NCBI GenBank assembly: GCA_033060915.1
Contig: CM065377.1
Location: forward strand, 53,565,183 to 53,629,182
DNA: 64,000 bases
Origin: Euryodendron excelsum
Taxonomy: Eukaryota; Streptophyta; Magnoliopsida; Ericales; Pentaphylacaceae
Direction: 5' to 3'
In this document: in pieces, positions 10,852-24,915 of the stretch
Numbering within the stretch: position 1 is the stretch's first letter
How the letters are laid out: the number at the start of each line of letters is the position of its first letter
Translations under genes and position numbers: made by a program
The notes under the pieces: model-generated
What the model saw: the letters and a program-made list of their open reading frames with translations, nothing else
Told to the model about the DNA's origin: nothing
Database searches by the model: none

Positions 10852-13800
10852 TGTCACGCCTCGGTTTTTCCGCACTTGAGAATAGTGAAAAAAATGCACA
10901 GTGCTTTGTTGTTAAAACTCATCCTCCTAGAAGGATGGGTGTAACTAGGTTTAAATTAGAAATTAATTTGAATAAGGTCCGCTAAAAATTTTTTTGGAGT
11001 TGTCACCTAATTTGATTAAGGTGAGTTAGGTCACCTAAACTAAAGAAAGTCCGAAAACTAAGCTTAAGGTTTTTGAAAAATGTTTTGAAAACTCCCTCAA
11101 TAGAGGGTTTTTTTTGAAAAACAGGTTGTTTGACAACCTTTGAAAAATGTTGAAGCCCTTTTTAAAAAATAACTCCAATTTTGGTCTTTCGAAAGCAGTG
11201 ATCTAGGTTCGGGAGTTAGTTACGTATAAGAAACATGCACTAGGCTATCACCTTATCCCGCCCTTGCGGTACTTACATGTCTTTCTACCGTAGGTTCACT
11301 CATTTAAGATCTCTGATTAATAAAGGTCCAATTATATCCACTGTGAAAAATAACTTTGAAAAGAGGTTTATGTCATCACTTTAGGGATAATATGATGCAT
11401 GATATGTAAGTGCAAGAAAAGGATTTGAATTGAGATTTTGAAAAAGGAAATTGGAATTTTGAAATAGGTTATGGAAATTGAAAGTTTGAAAAAGGTTGTG
11501 ACTGCACCCATAAAGGTTGCCTACGTATCCATTTGTTGAGAATCAGTTTAGTCGTAGTTTTGACTCAGGTTTCAATTGAAAATACATACTTTGGGGCCTT
11601 GTTTGATTTGAAAAAACACTTTGGGGCCTTTAAAAGTTTAACTTGAAAATAGTTTGATTTGAACTTTGATTGGAGGATTGAAAATTGAACTTTAATTTGA
11701 AAAGCTTGAATTGAACTTTGAAGTTGACTTTGTAATAAAACTTAAATTTGAAATTGAATTTTGAAATAGACTTTGGACTTGTTTTGGAAAGTTTGAATTG
11801 AATTCTGAAGTCATCTTGACTTGAATTGGAGTTTGAAAACCATCTTGGTTTAAAAAAGAGTTGAAGTTTCCTAACTTAAGGTTAGGAGTTAAACTAGGGC
11901 TTAAGCATCCTACGGTTTAGACAACCTAGGGTTGGAACATGTAATTGAACTGGAAAACTTGATTTGAACTTGAAAAGTTTAATTCTAGAAAATTTGATTT
12001 TAGAAAGTTTCGATTTAGGAAAGTTTTGACTTTGGAAAGTTTGAAAAAGATTTTATTTGAAATATTTGAATTTGAAAAACTTGGAAAGTTAGAACTTAGA
12101 AAAATTTTGAATTAGAAAGATTCTATTTTAGGAAAGACTTGATTTATAAAAATTTGATTTAGGAAAAGATTAAATATAGAAAGGTTTGAACTTAGAAAGA
12201 TTTGAATTTAAAATTTGGAAAGTTGAATTTAGAAAGTTGAGTTTGAAAATGTTTGACTTAAGATTGAGGTAAATTGGGATTTAGGCAATCCTAAGATCTA
12301 GAGTTTATGCAAAGCATTTGAATTTGGAACGGTTGGATTCCAATTTGAGAAAACAAAGTTTTATGTTTTTGGAAGGTTGAAGTTAGGAAAAATTGGAATT
12401 AGGAAAAATAGAGCTTCCTATTTCCTAAAAGACAAGATTGGATTTTGTTTAAAAAAAATAGAAGATTTGATTTGACATAAAATTGGAAAGTTTGAGTTTT
12501 GAAAATCTTGAATTTAGAAATCTATAATGTTATGTAGAAAATAATTATGATTTTATATAAGCTTCTTAATCATGGACTCTAAGATTTTGATTTGGATTTC
12601 AAGAAAAAGAGTTTTTGAAAAATAAATCTTTCGAAAGAGGATTTTAAGAAATAGATTTGCAAACACAATTTTAAAAAGATTTAAATATAGATTTTTGCAA
12701 GTCTCTTGAATATCTCACTTTCCTAAAATGATTCTAACCATACAAAGACTAGAACCATTTTAGGGTTGTGATTTTGACAACAACTAGGATTTGAAAACAA
12801 GGTTTGGACCTTGATGATCTCATTGAATGTTACACTTTCCTAAAACAATCCTAACCATGGAATGGCTAGAATCACTCTAGAGTTATGGTTTCCTGAAAAA
12901 CAATTTAAGGTTTGAATCCAAACTTTGGACTTTGATAGTTATGTTAAATATAATACTTTCCTAAAACAACCCTAACTATGGACTTGTTAGAATCATCCTA
13001 AGATTGTGGTTTTGAAAACAAGCTTGAAAAAGGTTTTGAATACAAGTTTTGAAATAGAACTTTGATGCAAATTCGAAAACAACTTTGAATGCAATATTTA
13101 ATGCAATGCATGAACATAACAACCATAATGTAATAGGGTCGTGAACATACAAGGCTAAGCTTCAGCATATAATCAATGGGGTCAGACCCACATCGTCTTA
13201 GATTGAACTTGAAGAAAGCCCCTGACAAGGTGACCCTCAATAAGTCTTTTTAGGCATAAACTGGGAAGTCCATTATTTCAAGCATGCAAGAAGAGGGGGG
13301 TAGAAAATAAGGATTAAAATAGAGAATAGCCCAAGTGGACTAGGAGGTAGAAGAGAGGGGGGAGTACATAATTTAAATAAAAAACCTACGTTGTCTTCTC
13401 TTTCCTTTGATTATTTTGTTTGCTTTGTTTGCTTCACCTTGAGAGCTTTTAATATGCAACACTTGATCTTCAATGGACGCTTGAAGGCTTGGATTTGAGT
13501 GTATAGAGTGAATATAGGCTAGGGTTCAAGGGAGGCTTAAGAGAATTAGGGTTTCGAGATTTTTTTACAGAGAGGCAGAGTTTCTGGAGCGAGTTTGCGG
13601 ACCCTTTTTATGTAGGAGGGTGGCCTGTATTTATAGGCAGCCAAAGTTGGCTCTTGCGCTTGTTGTAGTGGTGCCAGGCCAAATTTTGGCTAGTGGCACC
13701 AAATTTTTAGGAAATGGTTTAAGGCGGCAAGAAACAGATCTTTTGACCCTTGGGACGTAAGGTAGAAGATTTGGGAGCCTATCTTAGTGACTACCATGCA

Positions 13801-15187
13801 ATTTTTAGCCTTGCTTCACTAGAAGTGACTCTGGAAAGTTTGGGATTGATCTGAAAGGTCACGATTAACTAGACTCGGCCAAGAATGGACGGAAACCCTT
13901 AAAAGGGTGCCTTGGAGGCAATTGGCTTGAATACTAGAGCCGACATAGTTAAAAAGGGTGATCGGCCCTCTAGGGGCAAAATGATCATTTAAACAGTAAA
14001 ACACCGAAACTGGTTTGGAGTCGACTGGGATAGGATTTGAATGTTGGAAATACTATCAAGAGTGCTCCGAAGGATTGCCAGTTTGATACCTAAAACCAGT
14101 ATGGTTCGAAAAGACGATCGGCCCACTAGGGGTAAAACGATTATTCGCACCGAGTTTGCCAGAATGGACTCAAAATGGTCCGGAAACGTACTAGAAGGTT
14201 GGGAATACTGTTAAAAGTATCCCTAGAAAGTAACTGGTTTGGTACCCAGCACCGGTATAGTTCCCGGAGGCAATTGGATGCCTAGGGGCAAAATGATTAT
14301 TTTGATTGGATGGTTCAGAATTGATCCGGAATTAACTAGAAGGCATTTGATCGTGTCGGATTGTCTTTAGGACAATCTTGGAAGGGTAGACTTACCACTT
14401 TAAGGACTTAGGTACTTTCTCGAAAAGCACGTTAGTAGGGCCCAATGGGTAGTTTGGTCATTTTTTACCGGATTGGGCTAACAGGCACTGGTGTTGACCC
14501 TGGTTTTGAGTGTTTCCATCAATTTAATGGTGTGTGACGAGTTGGTTTCCAGAGGTATCTCATCTTTTGGTAAACGTGCCACGACCAAGAGATGTGTTCG
14601 ATCCCATGACATAGGGGGTTTGCTGGCATTTCCCAATGTCGACTTGTTTGCGAGTGTTTTCATCACTCTGATGGTATGCGTTCATTCTAGAAACTGCCTG
14701 ATCTTGGAAAACTACTGGATGGTTTTATCATCTTGGGGCCTTAGGTACTTTTTTGATCGACGTGCTAAATAGTGAACATTCTACATTGACGGGCTAGCAG
14801 AGGCTAGAAGTGAACCGCTCTACCATCTTGGGGACTTGGGCTCCAACCCTGTCAATAGGTGTGAAGGGACTTACCGTTTTAAGGAGTTTTCTCGATAAAC
14901 GCGCCGTATTGAGTTTGATTAGTTTGGATTGAAATTAGAACTCGAATTGAGCTTGAAATACAAACTTACCATCTTTAAGAAGATGTGCCAACTGGAATTG
15001 GACCCATAATACTCTAAGGATATTTTTGGTCATTTTGCTTCTATTGGGCCTGACGGGCCTGCGAAGCGATTGATTAGCTGGATTAAGTCTAGAAAACCGA
15101 TTTAAACTTGAATATGTCTGTGTCATTTTTGAACATGAGTCCAGTCAGGTCGGAGATTGCTAAACAGGTAAAAATGGGGTGCTTACA
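10852..15187 (+). repeat. Giant 5' LTR, copy B (4.3 kb)
   Basis: It starts TGTCACGCCTCGG and ends GGGGTGCTTACA. A presumed TATA region CTGTATTTATAGGCAGCC lies at about 13,624-13,641, near two thirds of the length, so U3 would be about 2.8 kb. The 11,600-12,700 part is a low-complexity series of TTTGAA/GAAAA phrases. The sequence right after the LTR (ACTACCC then a T run) shows no recognisable primer-binding site, which is odd for a 5' LTR. Confidence 0.7.
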
Positions 15188-18100
15188 ACTACCCTTTTTT
15201 TTTTTTTTTTTATCTTTGCTTATTAAAGGCAGAAAACGATAAAGTAAGGGTCACATGTTGACTGCGAGGCGATCAGAGGGTTTAGAATTGGAAGGTTTTT
15301 TAAGACTGGAGTAGTTGGAATTTAAAATTTTGAGTCTGAAAACTGAATTGTCTTGATTTTTGAAATTTGAAATTTTGAAAACTTAATTTTGAAATTAATT
15401 TGAACTAACATTCTGACTAATGGAATGACACTCCTTTGGAGAGATTGATATTTTGAAATTGAAGATGATTTTTGAAATTAAAGTAGATTGTTTGAAATTA
15501 TTTTAAAATTAAAATTGATTGTTTGAAATAATTTTGAAATCGCTTTCTGAAGTGGATTGATTTGGATTTGAATTAGAAGGGTTTTAAAAATCTTTGAAAC
15601 TTGGAACAAAACTTTTGAAAAAAAAGTTTGAAAACCTAGAATTTTGACAATAGACTTTTTGAGGTGAATGCTTGAAAACTCAAAAAAATTTTAAAATAGG
15701 GCTTTTGAAGGAAAAAACTTAACAAAACCTATGAAATGTTTTTGAGAATGAAATTTTTAAGGAAAAAAAATTGAAAACCTTTGGAACATTTTTTAGAACA
15801 AAGTTTTTGAAGAATAAAGCTCAAAAAACCCGAGAAATGCTTTTAAGATTAAACGTTTTGAAGGAAAAAGTTTTGGAAAATAGGGGAAATGATTTTGAAA
15901 TGAAACTTTTTTGAAGAAAGAAGTTTGAGAACCTAGAAAAGTATTTTTGAAATCAAACTTTTTTATGGAAAAAGTTATGAAAATCTAGATGGTATTTTTT
16001 GAAATAAAATTTTTTTGAAGGAAAAAGAGATAAAACCCTTGAAAGTGCGGTCTTTTTAGTAGAGAAAACCCTGAAAAACTAGGCTAAAATTTTTTGAAAT
16101 GATGAAAGAGTTGAAATTTTTTGAAATGAAATCTTTTTTAAGAAAAAAGAGATAAAACCTTTGAGTGTGGGGCCTTTTTGGCAGAGACAACTCTGAGAAA
16201 CTCGGTGAGACTTTGAATTAAAACCTTTTGAAGGGAAAAGTTTAGAAAATCTCGAAACTCTATTTTGAATAAAACTTTTTGACAAAAAAGTTTAGAAAGC
16301 CTTGAAATGGATTTCGAATAAAACTTTTGAGGGGAAAGTTTAAAGAAACTTAGAAATTGACAAAAACTTTTGAAGGAAAAGTTTGCAAACCCTTTAAAAT
16401 TGATTTTGAAATGTGCTTTTTGAAGGAAAAAGTTTAGAAAACTTTGGAACTTGAATAAAGCTTTTTGAAGGAAAAAGTTTAGAAAACCTCGGATTGATTG
16501 AAAAGTTTAGCAAACCTTTGAATTGGATTTTGAATAAAATTTTTAGAAGGGTTGGAAAATTTTTGAATTGGATTGCAAATAAGACTTTTCAAAGGAAAAA
16601 GCTTAAAAAACCTAGAAAATTAATTTTGAATAAAAAATTTTTGAAATACTTATGGAGTGGATTTCGAATAGGAAAGTCTAGAAACCTTTGAAATGGATTT
16701 TGAATTTAAAAATTTTTGAAATTGGTAAAACTTTTTAAAGGAAAAGTTTGAAAAACCTTGAAACTTTATTGGAATTGAGACCTTTTGAAGTTGAGGCTTA
16801 GAAAATCTTTGAAATGAATTTTGAATAAAACTTTTGAAATTTGATTTTGAAATAACTTTTAGAAAGAGAGGTTAAGTAACCTTAGAAATTGATTTTGAAA
16901 ATAAACTTTAGAAGGGAAAAGTTTTGAAACCTACGAAATTGATTTTGAAAATAGACTTTCGAAGAGAAAAGTTTAGAAACCATTTTGATTTGAAACTTGG
17001 ACAAAACATGTAGGAAATTCAATTTGTCAGGAAAAATGTGTAAAAAATTTGTTTTGACTTGAAATTTGAACTTTTGAAGACAAAATGTTTAGAATTTGAA
17101 GACAAAATGTTTAAAAAAAATTCATTTTGACTCGAAATTTAAACTTTTGAAGACAAAATGCATAGAAAACTCATTTTAACTCAATTTTTTTTTTTTATGC
17201 ATACCTCTTACCTATCTAAGAAACTTTACCATACCCCTTTCCATCGGGCATGTCTTCAAGATGGCTGATACGTGAGACAACGATCTACGCAGGAGGTGAT
17301 GACTGAGCTGATAATGACGAGATTTACTTTGGTCGAGCAGAGAACTAGTGCTGTTGATGAGGAGAGAGTGGCCGCGCTAGGACTATTGTAGAAGATCCCC
17401 AGATGAGGCTGTTGGAGATGTGGAGACTGCCCCTGCCGGAGCTAATGCTAAGGTTGAGATTAAGGTTGAGGTAGCTTTTTGAGGAAGCCTATGGTGTAAT
17501 TGCTGATTGGGAGGCTTCTTGGCAAAACTAAGCATGGGGCGCCATGGGAGATTGATTCATGCTTGTGATTTTCTTGCCTTGGAATTTGAAAGAGAGGACA
17601 TTAGTTTGTTTTTGGTCGGGATCTCTTAGGGTTCGAATACAGGGTGTTGGCTTGATTGTTGAGTTTTGATTTTGGTAGATATTGTGGCATTCTTGTTGAC
17701 ATGTCTCTGGAGGGGTTATATTTCTCTTGAGTTGACTTTTAGGAGGAGTGAGTTCACCTTTGGCCAGTTCATTTTAAATGGATCAACTGGTTTGGAAGGG
17801 AGGTGTAGGATGGGGTATTGTCCCAGGTTTCATAGTTTGAAAAAGATTGAATCAAGATTGATTGGGAGGTCGAGGGTGGGCCGTTACTCCATTCTCTGTT
17901 TCTTGTTAGCTATAGCAATCTGAGCTTTCTGAGGTGTGTGCTAGTGCTAAAGATGTTTGAGGTTACTTGGCTGCAGGGTGGCTTTTTAGCTCCTTTTTGT
18001 ACTTTGCCCCATTCCTTATTTCCTATTTGAGAAAGAGAAAGAGATATAAAATAAGTTTTTATACAAAAACAGTTTACTTATGTCAATTCTAAAAATACAC

Positions 18101-19561
18101 AGGTAAAAGGGTGAATATATGTTATACTTTTTGATGAATGCACGTACATGAATGGAATTGAATGTATATCATACTTTTCGATAAATGCACGTATAAGAAC
18201 GGAATTGACTGCATGTCATATCCCCCTCTTTTTCTTATCAATGCATAAGTACTACATGTATATAGGTTATTTTTGAAAAATGCCCTAAGATTGCCCCATG
18301 ACCCATACTTTTGGGATTCTATCCCTTCAGTTCCATCTCATTCTTATCGAGGTGTGATAGCATTTGCACTATTCAGAGAATCTTAACCCTTTGGTTTGGC
18401 CATTGGTATCTTATCCCTATTTTCTATAGGATTGCTGTTTGGGGATTTTTCGTCCTCAATTGGTTTTCTCTCTTAGATCTTCAAATTCCACCATAGCTTG
18501 AGCGACAACTCACAGGCCGTTTATAGAGCGATGAACAGCTTGGCTCTCAATTCGAGAAGACTTCTTTTAGGACTGTAATGCAGGCTAGGTTTAATGGTTG
18601 TAAGAAATGAAGGGATATTTAGGCTTAAAGATTTTCTTTTAGTGGGTTGTTTTAACTAAAATCATTTAAACACACCTTAGAGTATGAGATTGCCCTTGCA
18701 TTCCTTCCTTTTTTGTTTTTTTACTACCTGTCTTGGTATTGTTCAGGTTTATTTGGACTAAGTAATTTTCTTTGATCAAAGAAGACTTTAATTGGATCAT
18801 AGCATAGGCTAGGCTAAGGGGTTTATGAATGAAAGGATATAAAGGCTCAAACATTATCACTTGTGGGGTTCCGAAAGACTCATGATCACCTTTGAAAATT
18901 CAACTTTCATTCCATTCTTTCCTTTTTTCTTCTTACTCTTTTTGTTCTTCTAGACCGTTCTCTCCCTTCTGATTAGGATTTTTTTGTCAAGAAATTTGTT
19001 CCTAAATTGACATTTAGAGATGACAACTTTTTCAATCCTTCTTTTGAAGACCAGCACAAACAAACCTTTTTTTTTTTTTTTGACTCATTGCACTTCTAGA
19101 CTATTCTCTGTATCGAAAAACTTGCTCCTATGCTCCCTCTTAGAGATGTGTTGATACCATATCCTCTTGAAAATTAACATCTTCATCATGCACTCATTGA
19201 TTCTCATTCAGGGTTTTTGCTTTAACCTAGTGTGGGCAATGATCATCAAGTCGATTTTTTTTTTTTTTTTGAGGAAATGTAACCCGCTCGAGTGGGCTAT
19301 GCAAAGGGATGTTTTTCGATTGTATGGTAGCAAAAATGAGGGCCTCACATCCTTTCAAATTGAATTACTTAGTCCATAAAGTCTTTATACAAAATTTAGA
19401 CAATGTTCCTAGAGATGGTGTGTTTTTGCCAGTAAACCCCTATATACTCTATCAAATCAACTATTTTGTGCTTACCCCAATGTGGGGGATGGTTCTTAGT
19501 TTGGGAATATCTGAATAGAAATCATTTCCGGCTGTAGTGGGTTAAGCAAATGCCAGTGGTC
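15188..19561 (+). other. Non-coding interior of the giant-LTR complex
   Basis: 15,300-17,180 is a degenerate AT-rich series built on TTTTGAAGGAAAAAGTTTAGAAAA-like phrases. 17,200-17,620 is more balanced and could be a worn gag or leader, but its frames are broken by many stops. 17,620-19,561 is AT-rich with no domain I recognise. The junction with LTR C at about 19,562 is abrupt and falls 231 bp inside the LTR sequence, so the original purine tract and 3' LTR start are gone. Confidence 0.5.
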
Positions 19562-22500
19562 TTTTCAAAACTCCCTCGAGAGAGGGTTTTTAAGAAAATA
19601 GGTTGTTTGGCAACCTTTGGAAAGATTTAAGCCCTTTTGGAAAATAACTCCATTTTGGTCTTTCGAAAACAGAAATCTATGGTCTGGGGGTTGGTTACGT
19701 GTAGGGAAGATATCCTAAGATCATTACCCTACCCCGCCCTTTCGGTACCTACATGTCTAATCACCCTTTTGTTCACTCACTAGAATAATCGGTTATCATT
19801 GTCCACTTAACATCCACTTTAGAATTTTGAAAATGGGGTTTAGTCATCACTTTTCGAATGAATGATGCATGATGCAAGTTTTCGGGAAGGAGTTTGAAAA
19901 CATGGGAGTTTAAAAGGGTTTGAGATAAAAACTTTGAACTGAAGGAAACTTTTGAAAAAGGGGATGGGAGTTGAAAGGGAAGTTATGACCGCACCATTTT
20001 AGGTTGCCTACGTATCTCATTTGGCGAGAATCAGGTCATTCGTAATTCGGGCAAGAGGCCGATGGAAAATAGGTGCATTAGGGCCTATTTGAGGTCTTTG
20101 AAAAGTTTGAAGACACTTTAGGGTCTTTGAAAAATTTGAAGACGCTTTGTGGTTTTTAGAAAAAGAGAACTTGAGAGTTTGGATTTAAAATCGAGTAGTG
20201 GAATGTTTTGAGATGGAACCTTGAAATATTGACAGGGGATTTTGAAGTGTTTTGAAATACTCTTGGAACAACTTCAAGGGGGTTTTGGAAAGGATTTGTA
20301 GTCATGTTTTGAAAACGATGGAGGTATGATTTTAGGAGTGTTTTAGTAACGAGATCTTCAAAAAGTTTTTGAAGGTGGTTTTTGAAAACGCTTAAGACTT
20401 TGGAACCCTAATATGGACAACCTTGGAGATTGTTCTTGATGTATCACCTTCCTTTGGAATCCCAAACCATAGAAGGGGTAGGGACAACTTAGGGTTGTGA
20501 GTTTTTGAAAACATTTTTGAAAATTATTTGAAGATGGAGTGTAGGAATATTTGAAAAAAGTTATGGAGTCGGCTTTTAAAATCTCAAGAGAATAGAAGGT
20601 TTTGAAAAAATGGGTTATGAGAAGAGTTTTAAATAGGGAGAACCTTTAAAAGGGCTCCATGAGTTGGAATCTTGAAGTTCACTAACCTAAGTTAGGTTAG
20701 TCTAAGGCTAGGGGTGACCTAAGGTTAACTAACTTGGGTTAGGTTAACCTATGGTTAAGGTGACATTGGGTTAACTAACTTGGGTTGGGTCAACCTAGGG
20801 TTGGACAACTAGGGTCAAGTTAACCTAAGGTTGGCAAACTAGGGTCAAGTTAACCTATGGTTAGATAACTAGGGTCAAGTTAACCTAGGGTTGGCTAATT
20901 AGGATTAAGTTAACCTATGGTTAGATAGTTAAGGTCAAGTTAACCTAGGGTTCGTTAACTAGGGTCAAGTTAACCTAAGATTGGATAACTATGGTCAAGT
21001 TAACCTAGGGTTGAATTGTAAAATGGTTTTGGAAGGTGATTTGATGCATTTTTTGAAAGAGTTTTTGGAAAACATGTAATGTTATGCAAAGGATTTTGGT
21101 AGACAACCTTTTTGAAGATCATTTCCATGAAAATTTGACTCTAGCCAAGAATATGGTTTATATGGTTGGTGCTTGAAAACCATTCCGGAGAAGGTTTTGT
21201 TAGGGCCATTATAACCTTTATCTTGACAAGAATATGGGGTTCAAAAATCAAAATGGTAATGACAACTTTTGAAAAATCATTGTTAATGTAAAGATGGAGA
21301 TAATGAGTTTTTTGACAACTATTTTTGGGAAAAGGATTTTGAGAACCATTTTTTAAAGGAATTATTCTAACAAATTAGGGTTCTTATGGCCAATATAAAA
21401 AGGAAACCACTCAAGAGAGGGTTCTATGGGGCCATTCTAACCACCAAATTTGAAAGAATAAAATCCTTGAAGATTAGAGAGCTTGAAAACCATTTTTATG
21501 TAAGTTGGAATACAAAGATGCCAAGGTGTGAGCTAGGGGGTTAGTGAGAGACTTTCTAAGACATGATTTCTAAGGTCTCACCCTAAATTTCAATGAATCA
21601 ACTCTTGGAACCATTTTAAGAAGAATATTGAACTTAAGAATAACATGGAAATAAGAGTGATGCAAGATTTGTAGCACATGGTTAGAAATATGAAAATGAA
21701 GCCAAGTACACAAGACATTATCAAGTTAGCAAAATGCAAGGGGGTCATGAATACATACCAAGCTTTTAGGCTTCACTATATAAACAAGGGGCTCCTAGGC
21801 CATACCATTTTAAAGTAAGCTAATGAGAGATTCCTCTACATGGTGGCTCCCACTAGCTTTTCTCTAGGCATGAACTAAGAGCCCTCTTGGGTCAAACATG
21901 CATGAAAGAGGGGTTGAAGATGGGGATTAAAATAAAGAATAACCTAAGTAGGCTAGGAGGGAGAAGAGAAGAGTGGGGGAAAACAAAAATGTGAAAGATA
22001 TACCACCTTGAGCCTTCAACACACTTGTAAACTTCTATGGATGCCTTGACTTGAACTTGGATGGCTTTAAGTAGGCTTGAGGGGTTGGAAGAAATGGTTT
22101 AATGGTGTATAAGGTTATGTAGGTGAAGTGTATGGGTTAGGGGGAGGTGGTATCTAGCCTAAGTGTTGGAGGAGTGGAATGTATGTAGAGATTCGAGATT
22201 CTGGAGCAGTTTCAGCAAAGCTTCGCATCAATTTTAGTCCTAGAATATACAAAGGGGAGGCCTTTATTTATAGGCAAAATTTTAGACACTGGTGCATGTG
22301 CTACATGCGCCGGTACTATTTCAATGACAGAATGCCACGTGGCACCTATTGTACTAGCTAAATCTCAATGGTTGGTCAAAATTTGGTCGATCTAATCAAA
22401 ATCTGGGCACATGTAGCATACGCTCCGTCACTTGGAGTGTTCCTTTAAACTTTGTCTTGATAGTTGAGCCAACCGGAAAGGTTTCGAGAGAATCGGTTGC

Positions 22501-24042
22501 ACCCACAATGTTCTCCCAGGTTTCTCGTGAACTTTCGTGTTTTCGAGAAGTTGGAATAATGTTTGGAAGTGTGAGATATCGTCTCGAGAAACGTGTATAA
22601 AATGGCATCTCTGCGAAGCGTCTGTGGTATGTTTCGTGAGGTTTCGAAAGTAACTGTTTTTGTGTTGCATGATCGAGGCCTTCGGGAAGCGTCTTTTCGA
22701 TCAAATCATACCGATGGAAAGTCCTCTAGAAATACTTTCGAGAATTCCCTAATTTACGCATTTCTCAAGTTGTTTGACGATGCGTTTCAATCAGGGAATT
22801 AGAGAAAAAGTCAACCTTGGCGGAGCGTCTGCGAGACGCTCCAGAGGTTGTCGAAAGTAGTAATGTTTGAGCCATAGATGAAAAGCTTCGGGAAGCAATT
22901 TATCCGATCGAGCCGTATCGATGGAAAGACCTATGAACAAGCTTTCAGGAATTCCCTAGTTTACGTGTTTCTTAAGTCATTTGACGATGTGTTATAACCA
23001 GGGAATTTAGAGAAACGAGAATTTAGGCGGAGCGTCTGTGAGACACTCTGGGGAACTTTTGTCGAGTTGTAAGTGTTTAGCGTCGTAAGGTCTTCCTTAG
23101 GTTAAACAAGGGTGTGTAACAAGACCCGCCGTTCAGTAACCTAGGATCGGTGTTGTTTTGGGGCACGTTCGGGTCGTTAGCGGAAAATGTTCATTTTAAC
23201 CGGGTTTGGTTGGAAATGGTCGGGAATGGATTGGAGCGTTATGTTAAGCGTGCCGAGTCGCTCAGGGATGATCTCGGGAGGGTATTTTACTGTTCGATGG
23301 GATTTGTGCAATGTCGGGGTGTTCAGGGATAAAACGGTCATTTTGATCGAAGTTAACCGGAATGGGACCACAATTGGTCCGAATGGAGTACGGAGTATGC
23401 CTAAGTGCTTAGTAGCATTTTGGAAGGGAGGACTTACCGTTTTCAGGGATTTTAAACTTTTCCAAAATGTGTCTGGGGGCCCAAGGGGTAGGTTTGGTCA
23501 TTTTTCATCGAGTTGGGCTAGCAGGTGCCGGTATTGGTTCCCAAGACTGCCTGGTCCCGAAAAACTACCTGTGCGGTGTTGGTCCCTAAGAACGCCCGGT
23601 CTCAAAGAGCTACCTATAGGGTGGTGTTAGTTTTTAAGAATGCATGGTCTTAGAAAGCTACCTATAAGGGTGGTGTTGGTCTCGAGAACGTCCGGTCTCA
23701 GAGAACTACCGAATGACAGACATTCTACATTAGCAGACTAGCAGACACCAGAAGTGAACCGTCTAGAATTTGATAAGGTGTTGGTCTCTGAGATCACCCG
23801 ACCACAGGAAACTACTTGGATGACGTTGGTTTCTGTGACCGCCTGGTCCCGAAAAGCTACCTGGAATGCCTAGGGGCATGATGGTGCTTATGGCTCTAGC
23901 GGGATCTTGTGGGCCCAAGAAGTGACCAGTTGACTGGATTTGGGTTTGAAAGTCTCATCTTGAGCTTGCAGTGTTGTGATGTTTGAGAATTGGATCCGGT
24001 TGGGCCGGAGATTGCCAAGCGATTAAAAATGGGGTGCTTACA
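19562..24042 (+). repeat. Giant LTR, copy C (5'-truncated, nested)
   Basis: It aligns with copies A and B from the GAAAACTCCCTC region (B position about 11,083) to the terminal TGCTTACA at 24,042. The first 231 bp, including the TG start, are missing. Internal landmarks place it nearer to copy A than to B. Immediately to its right, copy D resumes at the equivalent of B position 13,394, which is why I treat C as an insertion into the outer 3' LTR followed by a deletion. Confidence 0.65.
20795..21012 (+). repeat. 30-bp tandem repeats with TTAACCTAGGGTT
   Basis: About seven units of roughly 30 bp are each built on AACTAGGGTCAAGTTAACCT. Worn relatives lie just upstream (20,690-20,795) and in copy A (2,470-2,650). 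The unit contains the telomere-like string CCTAGGGTT but is not an array of the plant telomere heptamer. Confidence 0.8.
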
Positions 24043-24105
24043 TCTTCTCTTTGCTTTAATTGTTTTGTTTGCTTTACCTTGAGAGCTTTAAATATGCAAC
24101 ACTTA

Positions 24106-24369
24106 GGGTTCGTTTGGTAACGCTGTCAATTTTTATTTTTTGCTGTGTGTTTTTTGTGGTTTGGTGATGGGTATTTATAGGTTATCGTTGTGCCAAAAAT
24201 ACTAGACCAATGTTTTAATAAGAGAAAATACACTCATTTTAGTGTTTTTAGTTTCCTTTCTTCAAATTTTGTAAAAAACTAAAAAAAAAAATTTAAACAA
24301 ACACCGTTTTTTGTTTTTTCTGAAAAAAAAAACAAAAAACAAAAACATTAAACGTTACCAAACGAGGCC
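24106..24369. mobile_element. Tourist-like MITE (264 bp)
   Basis: The ends are GGGTTCGTTTGGTAACG and CGTTACCAAACGAGGCC, inverted repeats of each other. It is flanked by TTA at 24,103-24,105 and 24,370-24,372. Copy B lacks it at the corresponding place (about 13,465), giving an empty site. A TTA duplication with GGGTTCGTTTGG ends is the pattern of PIF/Harbinger-derived Tourist MITEs. It is non-coding. Confidence 0.88.
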
Positions 24370-24915
24370 TTAATCTTTAATGGATACTTGGAGGCTTGAA
24401 TTTGAGTATATAGAGTGTATGAAGGCTTGAGAGAATTAAGGTTTCAAGGTTTGTTTTCAGTAACGCCAAGCCAAAATTTAGCTTGGCGCCACCAGCTTTT
24501 TAAAAAATTGTTTAAGGCGGCAAGAAACAGATCTTTTGACCTTTGGGACACAAGGCGAAAGATTTGGGTGCTTGTCCTAGTGACTACCATACAATTTTTG
24601 GCCTTGCTTCACTAGAAGTGACTCCGAAAAGTCCGAGATTGATCCGGAAGGTCCCAAGTAACCAAACTCAGCCAAGAATGGACGGAAACCCTTAAAAGGG
24701 TGCCTTGGAGGCAATTGACTTGAATACTAGAACCGGCATAGTTAAAAAGGGCGATTGGCCCTCTAGGGCCAAAATGGTCATTTGGACAGTGAAACACCGA
24801 AATTGATTTGGAGTGAACTGGGATAGGATTCGAAGGTTGGAAATACTATCAAGTGTGTTTCGAAGGATTGTCGGTTTGACACCTAGAGCCAGTATGGTTG
24901 AAAAAGGCGACCAGC

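Noticed and set aside
20795..21012. Possible interstitial telomere
   Set aside because: The units are about 30 bp and contain CCTAGGGTT words but no runs of the plant telomere heptamer.
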